Positions 35,262-43,741 of a stretch of DNA of 64,000 nucleotides are shown here, one piece after another. The translations under genes and the position numbers were made by a program. The DNA is taken from NCBI GenBank assembly GCA_934747335.1, contig CAKVGS010000001.1, positions 58,148 to 122,147 on the forward strand, given 5' to 3'. Origin of the DNA: an uncultured Candidatus Melainabacteria bacterium. Its GTDB lineage: Bacteria; Cyanobacteriota; Vampirovibrionia; Gastranaerophilales; Gastranaerophilaceae. Within the stretch, counting starts at the first letter, position 1; each line of letters starts with the position of its first letter. A model generated the notes under the pieces. The model was given only the letters and a program-made list of their open reading frames with translations, searched no databases and was not told where the DNA came from.

Positions 35262-35738
35262 ATGTTATTAAAACCTGATTACAATTTAAAAAATATATAT
35301 GAAATTAATTTTGAAGAACTTAAACAACAAGGCATAAAATGTATTATGTTTGACTTGGACAGCACAGTTATGGTGTCTAAATCCGCTGATTTTTTACCTG
35401 AAACAGTTGAATGGTTTAATTCGTTTTTGAAGGATTTTGAAGTTGCGATTGTTTCTAATAATAAGAGTGAAGAATATATTGCAAATGCTTCTAAAATTGC
35501 TCCTTGCAGAGTTATTGGCAAAGCTAACAAGCCAAACCCTAAAATTATGGGTGAATATTTGAAATCTGTAGGTGTTGAACCTAAAAATGCGGTTATGGTT
35601 GGTGATAGACCTTTGACGGATATTTTGGCAGGTAAATTGTTAGGTTGCAAAACAATTTTAGTAGGTTCTATTAATCCAAAAGAAAATTTGCCGACAAAGT
35701 TTGTAAGAGCCTTGGAAAGAAGTACGATAAGAAGATAA
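35262..35738 (+). CDS. YqeG-family HAD phosphatase (subfamily IIIA)
   Basis: The HAD nucleophile and acid are D31 and D33 in MFDLDSTVM, the conserved Thr/Ser motif is in VAIVSNNKSEE, the Lys is in GKANKPNPK, and the metal Asp is in VMVGDRPLTDI. Length (158) matches YqeG. Chloroplast and cyanobacterial relatives dephosphorylate phosphatidylglycerophosphate, a plausible but unproven role here. The ribosome binding site (GGA) is weak. Confidence 0.92.
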   Translation: MLLKPDYNLKNIYEINFEELKQQGIKCIMFDLDSTVMVSKSADFLPETVEWFNSFLKDFEVAIVSNNKSEEYIANASKIAPCRVIGKANKPNPKIMGEYLKSVGVEPKNAVMVGDRPLTDILAGKLLGCKTILVGSINPKENLPTKFVRALERSTIRR

Positions 35739-35841
35739 CTACCTGTTGACAAACTTTGAGTTATAGTAAACAATATATACGTAGGGGCATACCCAAAGAA
35801 ACGTTACTTCTCTGAGGCTTGACTTAGTACCCTATAAATGA

Positions 35842-35907
35842 CTAATATTTGAGTGCTACTATGAATAGCGTTGCTACGATTAGTAGCACTATTATTTTGT
35901 CAATCAT
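35842..35907 (-). CDS. 21-residue hydrophobic peptide with perfect Shine-Dalgarno
   Basis: The frame encodes MIDKIIVLLIVATLFIVALK plus Tyr: a charged start, a single hydrophobic helix and a basic-aromatic end. AAGGAGGT stands a few bases before the ATG, the strongest ribosome binding site seen in the window, which supports real translation. Size and pattern resemble type I toxins and holin-like peptides, or small membrane regulators such as KdpF; no kdp gene is near. The coding region contains a 10-base inverted repeat (35852-35861 with 35881-35890). A TTGACT-N18-TAATAT at 35819-35848 on the opposite strand could make an antisense RNA. Confidence 0.6.
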   Translation of the reverse strand: MIDKIIVLLIVATLFIVALKY

Positions 35908-35983
35908 AGTTTTTACCTCCTTCTTTACCACCGATTTCTTAGTAAACTCGTGCGTGGGTGAAGGTTGGTGATACTACCCTTTT

Positions 35984-37195
35984 TTATTCTTCCAATCCGC
36001 CAATATCTCTAGAAAGTTTGTTTAAAATGTTTTCAATAGAATCTTTATTTAGCAAAGCTGATTGAACAGCAGAATTAACCAGTGTATTGATTTCTTTTTG
36101 ACCACGTTTTTGTTTGAGTTGTGGCGTAATTTTATTAATTTGTCTTGCGCTGATGGAGCGTGCTTTAGCTTCTAATGTAGAATCATCATTATAAAAATTA
36201 TCTTTTAATGCGTTCGAGTTTGTTGCAATAACGTTTGTCATTTTTGCAAGCTCTAACTGATTTTGTTCGTTTGTTAAATATAAACAAAAATCCAACGCCT
36301 CTTTTTTGTGTTTTGCCTTAAGAGGTATAACAAAATTCATTACTGAAAAATCATTTTGACCAACAGGGCCTTTAATTTGTTCGGTTACATCGGTTTGTTC
36401 ATAAATTGATGGTGCGTTTTCTTTAATCATTGTCAAGAAATTTGCGCCGCCTTGATAAAACACAATTTTTCCTGCCATATATTGTTCAAGAGCTTCTCTA
36501 TGAGTAAACGTAATGCTTTCAGGCGGAATTAAGTTTTTTTGATAAAGAGTTTTAAACATTTCAAAAACTTTTTGCGCTTGCGGATAGTCTTCGGCGTCAG
36601 CTATTCCGTATTTGTTTAAGATTTTAACCATTGTATCATTTTCTGTAATCGTTGGCAGATAAGCATAAGCGCCGGTGTTTTCTTTAACTTTTTCAGAAAT
36701 TGCAGAAAGTTCTTTGTATGTTTTAGGCAGTCTTATAATTCCTGATTGTTGGAACAAATCCTTGTTATAGATTGTAATTGCGCTTGTTGCGTACCAAGGA
36801 ATTGAATAAAGTTTGTCGTTGAATTTTAACGCTTTGATTATTTCGGGATTAAAATCAGAAACCGCTGTTTCGTCGATTTCTTCTAAAGTTCCTTTTTGTG
36901 CTAAAAGTGCTGAAAAATCAGGGTTAAGGTTAATTAAATCAGGCGGATTGTCTGTCATAACGGCAGCTAGTGTTCTTTTTTCGCCTTCTGAAAATGGTAC
37001 ATCAACCCATTTAATTTGGATGTTTGGATGGTTTTGTTCGTATGAGCGAATTATTTTATACATATAATCCGAAAAATCGCCCATCTGAAGAGTCCAAAGT
37101 GTCACGACTTTTTGCTCGTTTTCTTTGCGAATAGAGCAGGCGGTTAAGCCGAGAATTGATAGTGTTATTATTAGTAGTGCGAAAAGTTTTTTCAT
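35984..37195 (-). CDS. Extracellular solute-binding lipoprotein (family 1, sugar type)
   Basis: Residues 1-20 form a lipoprotein signal with lipobox LTAC and the acylated Cys at 20. The mature part has the family 1 pattern (VTLWTLQMGDFSDYM, NPDFSALLAQKG, YSIPWYATSAITIYNKDLF), pointing to a sugar or oligosaccharide ABC importer. No permease or ATPase gene is adjacent. The GAGGTG ribosome binding site lies inside a repeat copy (37199-37241), so the repeat appears to have donated it. Confidence 0.9.
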   Translation of the reverse strand: MKKLFALLIITLSILGLTACSIRKENEQKVVTLWTLQMGDFSDYMYKIIRSYEQNHPNIQIKWVDVPFSEGEKRTLAAVMTDNPPDLINLNPDFSALLAQKGTLEEIDETAVSDFNPEIIKALKFNDKLYSIPWYATSAITIYNKDLFQQSGIIRLPKTYKELSAISEKVKENTGAYAYLPTITENDTMVKILNKYGIADAEDYPQAQKVFEMFKTLYQKNLIPPESITFTHREALEQYMAGKIVFYQGGANFLTMIKENAPSIYEQTDVTEQIKGPVGQNDFSVMNFVIPLKAKHKKEALDFCLYLTNEQNQLELAKMTNVIATNSNALKDNFYNDDSTLEAKARSISARQINKITPQLKQKRGQKEINTLVNSAVQSALLNKDSIENILNKLSRDIGGLEE

Positions 37196-37198
37196 TGT

Positions 37199-37241
37199 AT
37201 AGACACCTCACCCTAGCCCTCTCCTGTAAGACGAGGGAATG
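37199..37241. repeat. Truncated arm of the 7568 inverted repeat
   Basis: TAGACACCTCACCCTAGCCC onward matches one arm of the 169-bp element with a few changes, and only one arm is present. It touches the start of the lipoprotein gene and supplies its GAGGTG. Confidence 0.7.
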
Positions 37242-37252
37242 ACCAAGACTTG

Positions 37253-37657
37253 TTAACTTTTAATCTCCGTATTCAAATTTAAATCAATATATTTAAACGT
37301 ATTCAACAAAATTCCGGGCGGAAAATTGTAAACATTGTTGCAAGGTGTGATTTTTAAGATTGAATTAGTACTGTCGACGCTTGCAACTGTCGCCAAATAT
37401 TTGTTTCTATTTACCGTGAAAATTATATATCCGTTTGCAGTCTGAATTTCGTCAACTGTAAATCTGTTTGCGGATAGTGATGCAAGAGTCAGATAAAAAA
37501 GTTTTTCTTTGTTTACTGCAAAAAACTTTGTGCAGTTCTGAAACATGATATTTTGCGGAACTGTAATCGGCGGTGTAGGATTTGCAGGTCTTGGTTGTTC
37601 AACTGCAAACGCCGTTGGAATTAATAACAAAGCTAAAAACAATATAACTTTTTTCAT
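37253..37657 (-). CDS. Small secreted hypothetical protein
   Basis: The 134-residue protein has a Sec signal peptide (cut after TAFA at 18), a Pro-rich mature start and a strand-rich body with two Cys (42 and about 109) that could form a disulfide. I do not recognise a family. GGAGGA precedes the ATG. It lies upstream of the solute-binding gene on the same strand and may share its transcript. Confidence 0.75.
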   Translation of the reverse strand: MKKVILFLALLLIPTAFAVEQPRPANPTPPITVPQNIMFQNCTKFFAVNKEKLFYLTLASLSANRFTVDEIQTANGYIIFTVNRNKYLATVASVDSTNSILKITPCNNVYNFPPGILLNTFKYIDLNLNTEIKS

Positions 37658-37764
37658 CTTTCCTCCTCACAAATCAAGTTTAACATAAGTTTTAGTGGAC
37701 TAACTCATACATAAACAGTATTAATTATTGAGAAAATATGATATAATTGATTTCAAGAGGGAAA

Positions 37765-38007
37765 ATGGAAGAAATTTTTGAAGTTGAGAAACTAAATTGT
37801 ATTAGGAATGAAATGACACACCTGTGGGGGACGGCTTGCGCTACACTGGGTGGTTCTGCACTTTTGTTTATATCGTCAAATGCGAATAACTCATATTATT
37901 TGATAGGCACATTAGGTGTTGTAATAGCTTTAGTAATGGCAAATTCGTATTTTGTTAGACGAAACGAAATAATGAAAATTTTAAAGAAAATGGAGAGTAG
38001 AAAATGA
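37765..38007 (+). CDS. Small protein with two membrane segments
   Basis: The 80-residue protein starts MEEIFEVEKLNCIRNEM and has hydrophobic spans near 22-36 (WGTACATLGGSALLF) and 44-62 (YYLIGTLGVVIALVMANSY), with a basic C-terminus. GAGGG before the ATG at 37765 selects this start over an upstream TTG. Its TGA overlaps the ATG of the next small gene. Function unknown. Confidence 0.65.
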   Translation: MEEIFEVEKLNCIRNEMTHLWGTACATLGGSALLFISSNANNSYYLIGTLGVVIALVMANSYFVRRNEIMKILKKMESRK

Positions 38008-38111
38008 ATATTCAAACATTATCTCATATAACTGCAATTATAAGTATAGTAGTCTTTTTTGGATTTTGTGCTTATAAATACACAAAACAAAATCACGATT
38101 ATAAGTGGTAG
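38004..38111 (+). CDS. 35-residue single-span membrane peptide
   Basis: The peptide begins MNIQTLSHITAIISIVVFF and ends with a basic and polar tail. The ATG overlaps the previous stop (ATGA), so translation is coupled. It was too short for normal gene calls. Together with the preceding gene it may form a small membrane complex; no family is recognised. Confidence 0.55.
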   Translation: MNIQTLSHITAIISIVVFFGFCAYKYTKQNHDYKW

Positions 38112-38435
38112 AATCAATTTTCAATAGGTGATGTATAGGGTGCATTGAAAATGTAGGTTGGGGTTTCACCCCAACAAAAACTAAAATAACAATATAATAG
38201 TTTTTAAAAAGCTGGATTGCTTCAGGCTAAACGCCTTCGCAATGACGGCACGCTTGAAAATCACACGCCAAGTCATTGCGAGGAGCGAGAGCGACGTGGC
38301 AATCCATAAAAAACTCTCCTGGACGGAGAGGGAATGACCAAGACTTGATTACTTGAAAATTTTATAAACAAACCAAACAACGTAGGATGAGAAAAACGGA
38401 ATGATTCCCACAGAAAAATCAAACGGAGAAAGTAC
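38112..38435. repeat. Gap filled with dispersed repeats
   Basis: This 324-base stretch holds the perfect hairpin GTTGGGGTTTCACCCCAAC (38157-38175), a GGATTGCTTC/GCAATGAC repeat (38208-38262) with its partner ending GCAATCC near 38305, and a fragment of the CTCTCC...GAGAGGG repeat (38313-38351). No gene is visible in it. Confidence 0.6.
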
Positions 38436-41400
38436 ATGTTACAAGAAGCAACAAGAGCAATAAATTCAGCATTCAACAACAGTTTTATAAAAAAATTGAG
38501 CCAATATCTTCATGATTGCGTACGCGAAGAAGTTAAAAGTTCAACTTTCAGAAATTTAAAGGCTGATAAAGATAATAAATGGATATTTCTAGATGGTGAA
38601 GATACCTTATTTACGCAAGGGCTTGAACATTTGCGTCTGGAAGGTTCTGATTCTAAATTAACAGAACTTATGATTCAATCCGAAACAAGCCAAAAAGATA
38701 AATATTTAATATACGGCTATTTGTTTTTGGTTGGTAAATCTAAAACCGGAAAACGTAACGAATTTTTGACTCCGCTTTTGTATGCGCCTTGCAAACTTGA
38801 ACGTAACGGTGTAAACATCAATTGTATGTTGACTGATGAATTTTTGTCGCTTAATACGGGTGCTTTGACTGCCTTGATGAAAAAATCTGATGATGAAGAT
38901 GAAACAGAACAGCTTTTAGAAGGTTTGCTCGACGTAGTGCCGACTGTTCCTATTACACAAGAAAAAATGGATATTTTCTTAACAACATTGAAGTCGATTG
39001 TTCCTGATATTGACGTGTCTTTGAATCCTGAAAACATGGTTAAAGAAGATAATATTACAAAAGATTTTTATAATGAAAAAGTTACCTCAGAAAATATTGA
39101 TGAAATAATTGAAGAGGAAGAGAATAATAAAAAATCGCAAATAAAATTAGATAAGATTAGTTTGACTAAGCAGTGCGCAATTATTTTGACAAAGCGTCCG
39201 TCAGTTACGGCAGGCGTTTTGCACGAACTTACTCAAATTGCTGAAAAACCGAGTGGTGTTTATCGTGAAACTGTTTTGAATTTGATTAATGAAGAGTATA
39301 CTCAATCAAAACCTACGGATACTCAGCAAAAGACACTTGCAGACTTTTTTCCTGTGACACCTTTGTCTTTATCAGACGCGCAATTGAACGTTGTTAAAAA
39401 TGTTGAGAACGCAAAATTAGTGTCAGTTTTCGGCCCTCCCGGGACAGGTAAATCTCAAACAATTGTAAACCTTGCGGCGCATTTGATTGCTAACGGCAAA
39501 ACTGTTCTTGTGGCTTCAAGAATGGATAAGGCTGTTGACGTTGTGGCTGAACGTTTAAACGATTTAGGCGCACCATTTTTAGCTTTAAGAGCCGGACGTT
39601 TGAATTATCAAAGAGAATTGAGTATGCAGCTTCAAGATTTACTTGCAAACAAAGTAGATTTAGATGAAGGTACTGAAAGTTCTATCCTGTGTGATGTTTC
39701 AGATATGGAAAAACTTCTGAAAACAATTGCTGATATGGAAAAGAAATCAGAACACATAATTAAATTGGAAAATGAATGGACGAATTTGGATAGTGAAATT
39801 GCTTTAGAAAAACCAATGCACTCAAATCCGCAATTCATTAAAAGTATTTTAAAAGAAGATGAGATTAAGCTTGTTGAAAATTGTATAAATTCTTTAAGCC
39901 AAAACCTTGAAAAATCAGGTTTCTTCAGTGGTTTAAAAAACATGTCTGCAATCGGAAACTTGAAAAAAACTTTGAAAATTAACGGTTTTGATGTGAATAA
40001 CGAAAATTTGGCTGTTTTAAGTAATGAATTAGAGTTTGCAAAATTAATTTGCAAAGCTCGTAAAATAGAAACAGAAATTCAGACAATCGGCAATATTCAC
40101 GTGCTTTCTGAACAAATCAGAAATCTGAAACGCAAACAGAAAAAACTTGCGATTGATATTCTTAAAACTAAGCGCAGACTAGCTTTGAAGGGATTAATGC
40201 AAGACCCTGTTAAGCGTCAAAGACTTTTTGTACATTCAAAATCTTTGGTTGAAAAGAAAAAGAATTTACAAAACAGACTTCTTGAAACAGAAGATTTTAA
40301 ACCACTTTTGGAGGCTTTTCCTTGCTGGTGTGTTACAACTTACGCGGTGTCAGGTTCTTTGCCGATGAAACCGGGACTGTTTGATGTAGTTATTATTGAC
40401 GAAGCTTCTCAATGCGATATTGCAAGCTGTTTCCCAATTTTATACAGAGCGAAAAAGGCTGTGGTTGTAGGTGATGATAAACAATTACCGCATTTGTCAT
40501 TCTTGGAGAAGGCTAAAGAACAATCGTTCTTATCTCAATATGGAATTAACGATAGATATCAATTGATGTGGCGTTTTAGAACTAATTCAATGTTTGATTT
40601 GGCAAATTATTATTCAATGCACCCTGTGCTATTGGACGAACATTTTAGAAGTTTGCCGCCTATTATTAATTTCTCAAACAAAGAATTTTATGGTGGCAGA
40701 ATTAAGGTTATGCGCAGAAACGATAATTCTAAGAAAGTTCTTGAAACGGTTGTTGTTCCTGATGGTAAGGTAGATTTTGATGCAACAAGAAATTTACCTG
40801 AAATCGAAGCTTTGGTAAAACGTTTGCATGAAATTGTGGTTGAAGATGAGCGTAAAAACCCTGATAATCCTGTTTCAATAGGTATTATTTCACCGTTTAG
40901 AGCACAGGTTGAACAGTTGAAAATTTCAGTTGCAAAAGTGCTTTCTGAACACGTGATGGAAAAACATCAGATTGAAATCGGTACAGCGCATACATTCCAA
41001 GGTGATGAACGTGATATAATTCTGACTTCTTGGGCTTATGCAAACAATAGTTTTCCGCAAAGTTTGATTTTCTTGCAAAAACCAAATTTGTTTAACGTTG
41101 CTATTACAAGAGCAAGATATCAAATGATTAATTTTATTTCAAAAGACCCTAGAGAATTGCCGGAAGGAATTTTGAGAAGCTATTTAGGTTTTGTTCAAGA
41201 ATACGAGAACAGATACGCACTTTCTAAATCGGATGATTTTGATGAAAATATTTATAAAAACGCATTTGAAAAAGAAGTTGCTCAAGCGTTTAGAGATTTA
41301 GGTCACGAAGTTACTTGCGGTGTTGATATTGCAGGTTTGAGCGCAGATTTGGTTGTTGATAACAAATTTGTAATAGAGTGCGATGGGGTTGAAGATAAGA

Positions 41401-41537
41401 CACCTTGCAAGGTTACAAATATGAAAAAGCAAGCGATTATAGAGCGTTCAGGCTTGAAAGTTTCAAGAATTTCAAAACGAGAATGGCAGTATTCGTCAAA
41501 AGCTTGTATAGATAGAGTTATTAATTGTAACTTATAA
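38436..41537 (+). CDS. Superfamily 1 helicase with C-terminal nuclease-like domain
   Basis: This 1033-residue protein has the UPF1/DNA2-like helicase core: Walker A FGPPGTGKSQT near residue 333, Walker B IIDEASQCD near 652, GDDKQLP shortly after, the late motif GTAHTFQGDERD near 850 and NVAITRAR near 888. The N-terminal 300 residues precede the core and are not recognised. The C-terminal 95 residues (EKEVAQAFRDLGHEVTCG, VVDNKFVIECDG, VSRISKREW) fit the small PD-(D/E)XK/Vsr-like endonuclease fold fused to such helicases in several defence proteins. It is a candidate stand-alone anti-phage or repair enzyme. GGAG precedes the ATG; serS follows 48 bases later. Confidence 0.82.
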   Translation: MLQEATRAINSAFNNSFIKKLSQYLHDCVREEVKSSTFRNLKADKDNKWIFLDGEDTLFTQGLEHLRLEGSDSKLTELMIQSETSQKDKYLIYGYLFLVGKSKTGKRNEFLTPLLYAPCKLERNGVNINCMLTDEFLSLNTGALTALMKKSDDEDETEQLLEGLLDVVPTVPITQEKMDIFLTTLKSIVPDIDVSLNPENMVKEDNITKDFYNEKVTSENIDEIIEEEENNKKSQIKLDKISLTKQCAIILTKRPSVTAGVLHELTQIAEKPSGVYRETVLNLINEEYTQSKPTDTQQKTLADFFPVTPLSLSDAQLNVVKNVENAKLVSVFGPPGTGKSQTIVNLAAHLIANGKTVLVASRMDKAVDVVAERLNDLGAPFLALRAGRLNYQRELSMQLQDLLANKVDLDEGTESSILCDVSDMEKLLKTIADMEKKSEHIIKLENEWTNLDSEIALEKPMHSNPQFIKSILKEDEIKLVENCINSLSQNLEKSGFFSGLKNMSAIGNLKKTLKINGFDVNNENLAVLSNELEFAKLICKARKIETEIQTIGNIHVLSEQIRNLKRKQKKLAIDILKTKRRLALKGLMQDPVKRQRLFVHSKSLVEKKKNLQNRLLETEDFKPLLEAFPCWCVTTYAVSGSLPMKPGLFDVVIIDEASQCDIASCFPILYRAKKAVVVGDDKQLPHLSFLEKAKEQSFLSQYGINDRYQLMWRFRTNSMFDLANYYSMHPVLLDEHFRSLPPIINFSNKEFYGGRIKVMRRNDNSKKVLETVVVPDGKVDFDATRNLPEIEALVKRLHEIVVEDERKNPDNPVSIGIISPFRAQVEQLKISVAKVLSEHVMEKHQIEIGTAHTFQGDERDIILTSWAYANNSFPQSLIFLQKPNLFNVAITRARYQMINFISKDPRELPEGILRSYLGFVQEYENRYALSKSDDFDENIYKNAFEKEVAQAFRDLGHEVTCGVDIAGLSADLVVDNKFVIECDGVEDKTPCKVTNMKKQAIIERSGLKVSRISKREWQYSSKACIDRVINCNL

Positions 41538-41585
41538 TATTGTTTATGTTAAACTTTAAAGTATAAAAATATAAGAGGGAATATT

Positions 41586-42848
41586 ATGTTAGATATCAAA
41601 TTGATTAGAGAAAATCCTGAAAAGATTAATGAACTTTTAAAACGCAGAAATCCTGAATTATCAATTGATAAAATCATTGAGATTGATGCTGAAAGAAGAA
41701 AGATTCAAGCGCAAGCAGATGAGCTTAGAGCAAAAAGAAAAACTGAATCTCAAAAAATCGGTATGATGAAAAAGAATGGCGAAAACACTGACGCTATTCA
41801 AGAAGAAGTTCGTGCATTAGGTGACGAAGTTAAGGCATTGGAAGAAAAACAGGTTGAACTTGATAATGCTCAAAGAGATATGCTTTTAAGAACTCCAAAT
41901 ACACCTGATGAGTCAACTCCGATTGGTAAATCAGAAGACGACAATATTCCTGTTAAGTATTGGGGCGAACCTACAAAATTCAATTTTGAAGCAAAAGCTC
42001 ACTGGGATATTTGCGAAGAAAAAAATCTTGTTGATTTTGAACGCGGTGTAAAAATTTCTCAATCAAGATTTACTCTTTATAGAGGTAAAGGCGCAAGATT
42101 AGAACGTGCAATTATCCAATTTTTCTTAGATTTGCATACAGAAGAACACGGCTATGAAGAAATTTTGCCTCCATTTATGGCAAACGCTGCTACAATGACA
42201 GGTACAGGCCAGTTGCCCAAATTTGCAGAAGATATGTACAAATGTGTAGATGAAGATTTATATTTGATTCCGACAGCAGAAGTTCCTGTTACAAATATTT
42301 ATTCAGGTGAAATTTTAAGTGAAGATGATTTGCCTAAATATATGACTGCATACACTCCTTGTTTCAGACGTGAAGCCGGTTCTGCAGGTAAAGACACAAG
42401 AGGTTTAATCAGAGTTCACCAATTCAACAAAGTAGAAATGGTTAAATTGACAACTCCTGAATCAAGCCCTGCTGAGCACGAAAAATTAACTCGTGATGCT
42501 GAAATTTGTTTGGAAAAATTAGGCTTGCCATACAGAAGAGTTGCGTTATGCTCTGCTGATATCGGTTTCAGTGCAAACAAATGTTTTGACTTAGAAGTTT
42601 GGTTGCCTTCTTATAACGCTTATAAAGAAATCTCTAGTTGCTCAAACTATGGTGATTTCCAAGCAAGAAGAAGTAATACAAGATATAGAACTAAAGACGG
42701 TCAAATCAGATTTGTTCACACGATTAACGGTTCAGGCTTAGCAGTAGGTAGAACTTTTGCAGCAATTGTAGAAAACTTCCAACAAGAAGACGGAACAATT
42801 ATTATTCCTGAAGTATTAAGAAAATACACAGGATTTGATAGAATTTAG
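41586..42848 (+). CDS. serS: Seryl-tRNA synthetase
   Basis: This is a class II synthetase charging tRNA(Ser). The N-terminal 110 residues are the antiparallel coiled coil that grips the tRNA long variable arm. The catalytic core has motif 2 (TPCFRREAGSAGKDTRG) and motif 3 (NGSGLAVGRTFAAIVENFQ). Length (420) is standard. GAGGG precedes the ATG. A hairpin terminator follows. Confidence 0.98.
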   Translation: MLDIKLIRENPEKINELLKRRNPELSIDKIIEIDAERRKIQAQADELRAKRKTESQKIGMMKKNGENTDAIQEEVRALGDEVKALEEKQVELDNAQRDMLLRTPNTPDESTPIGKSEDDNIPVKYWGEPTKFNFEAKAHWDICEEKNLVDFERGVKISQSRFTLYRGKGARLERAIIQFFLDLHTEEHGYEEILPPFMANAATMTGTGQLPKFAEDMYKCVDEDLYLIPTAEVPVTNIYSGEILSEDDLPKYMTAYTPCFRREAGSAGKDTRGLIRVHQFNKVEMVKLTTPESSPAEHEKLTRDAEICLEKLGLPYRRVALCSADIGFSANKCFDLEVWLPSYNAYKEISSCSNYGDFQARRSNTRYRTKDGQIRFVHTINGSGLAVGRTFAAIVENFQQEDGTIIIPEVLRKYTGFDRI

Positions 42849-42866
42849 TTAAAATATTTAATGCAG

Positions 42867-42907
42867 ATGCGTAGGATGATTTATCATTCTACGCGTCGTT
42901 ATTTTTT
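42867..42907 (+). terminator. Terminator of serS
   Basis: GCGTAGGATGAT (42869-42880) pairs with 42883-42894 around TT, followed within a few bases by a T-rich run. Its downstream edge overlaps the -35 box of the next promoter. Confidence 0.7.
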
Positions 42908-42934
42908 GACTCAACAACCATAATATGCTAAAAT
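42906..42934 (+). promoter_or_regulatory. Promoter of the HEPN/nucleotidyltransferase pair, leaderless spacing
   Basis: TTGACT (42906-42911), 17 bases, then TGC-TAAAAT (42929-42934), then six bases and the ATG at 42941. It is the cleanest example of the leaderless arrangement in the window. Confidence 0.8.
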
Positions 42935-42940
42935 TGGCTT

Positions 42941-43339
42941 ATGAATAGACTGCAAGAACGAATTGAAAATTTTAACAGAGCATATAATCTTTTTGCGATG
43001 GCAAGAAATGAATACATAAATAACCGCACAAATGATATGAACAAGCTTGCCCTGATTCAAGGTTTTGAAATAGTTACAGAGCTTGGTTGGAAAACGATGA
43101 AAGATTACCTCAACTTAAAAGGGATTGAGGTTTTTACTCCAAAAGATACAATTAAAGAAGCTTTTGCTGTCAATTTTTTACCAACAGCACAAATTTGGAT
43201 TGATATGGTAAAAGACAAAAATACAAGTTCACACGAATATAATATGGATAAAGTTGATTTGATGCTAGAAAAAATCAGCACATCTTATTATGATGAAATA
43301 ACAAGATATAAAGAACAAATTGGTTATATTAATGAATAA
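42941..43339 (+). CDS. HEPN-fold nucleotidyltransferase-substrate-binding protein (HI0074-like)
   Basis: This 132-residue all-helical protein has the pattern of HI0074-type partners of minimal nucleotidyltransferases (LIQGFEIVTELGWKTMKDYL, then DKNTSSHEYN). In HEPN toxins the R-x4-6-H motif is the RNase site; here it reads K93-NTSS-H98, so the Arg is replaced by Lys and RNase activity is uncertain. It overlaps the nucleotidyltransferase gene by eight bases, the usual order for HEPN-MNT toxin-antitoxin pairs. Confidence 0.88.
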   Translation: MNRLQERIENFNRAYNLFAMARNEYINNRTNDMNKLALIQGFEIVTELGWKTMKDYLNLKGIEVFTPKDTIKEAFAVNFLPTAQIWIDMVKDKNTSSHEYNMDKVDLMLEKISTSYYDEITRYKEQIGYINE

Positions 43340-43640
43340 TTTCGGATTACCTGAAAGAACAATTAAAGAATTGTTGGAATATTTCAAAACAAAAGATAAC
43401 ATCGAAAAAGTTTGTATTTACGGTTCTCGAGCCAAAGGCACTTATCATAACGGTTCTGATATAGATTTCGCAATTTGGTTCAAAGATGGCGATGAAACCG
43501 CATTTAGAGTCGCGGGAGAATTGGATGATTTGCCAACGCCTTACAAATTTGATGTAATTAATTATAAAACACTAACTCACGAAGGCATGAAAAACAGTAT
43601 TGATAGGGATGGTGTGATTTTTTATCAAGTAAATGATTAA
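43332..43640 (+). CDS. MNT-type nucleotidyltransferase (antitoxin-like)
   Basis: The 102-residue protein has the minimal nucleotidyltransferase signature G31-S-R-A-K-G and the metal-binding GSDIDFAI (D43, D45). In HepT/MntA-type systems such enzymes neutralise the HEPN partner by AMPylation; here the catalytic residues are intact. The ATG at 43332 overlaps the HEPN gene, so synthesis is coupled. Confidence 0.9.
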   Translation: MNNFGLPERTIKELLEYFKTKDNIEKVCIYGSRAKGTYHNGSDIDFAIWFKDGDETAFRVAGELDDLPTPYKFDVINYKTLTHEGMKNSIDRDGVIFYQVND

Positions 43641-43741
43641 ATATAAAGAATAACATATTCTTAATATAACTTAATGTATATATTGACAGATATCCTTGTT
43701 AGGCGTAGCATTTATAACAATGTTTTCTTAAGGAGGTATAA

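Noticed and set aside
35781..35841. Known riboswitch or 6S/SRP RNA in the gap after the YqeG gene
   Set aside because: Only a loose TAGGG/CCCTA dyad is visible, and none of the conserved cores I know fit.
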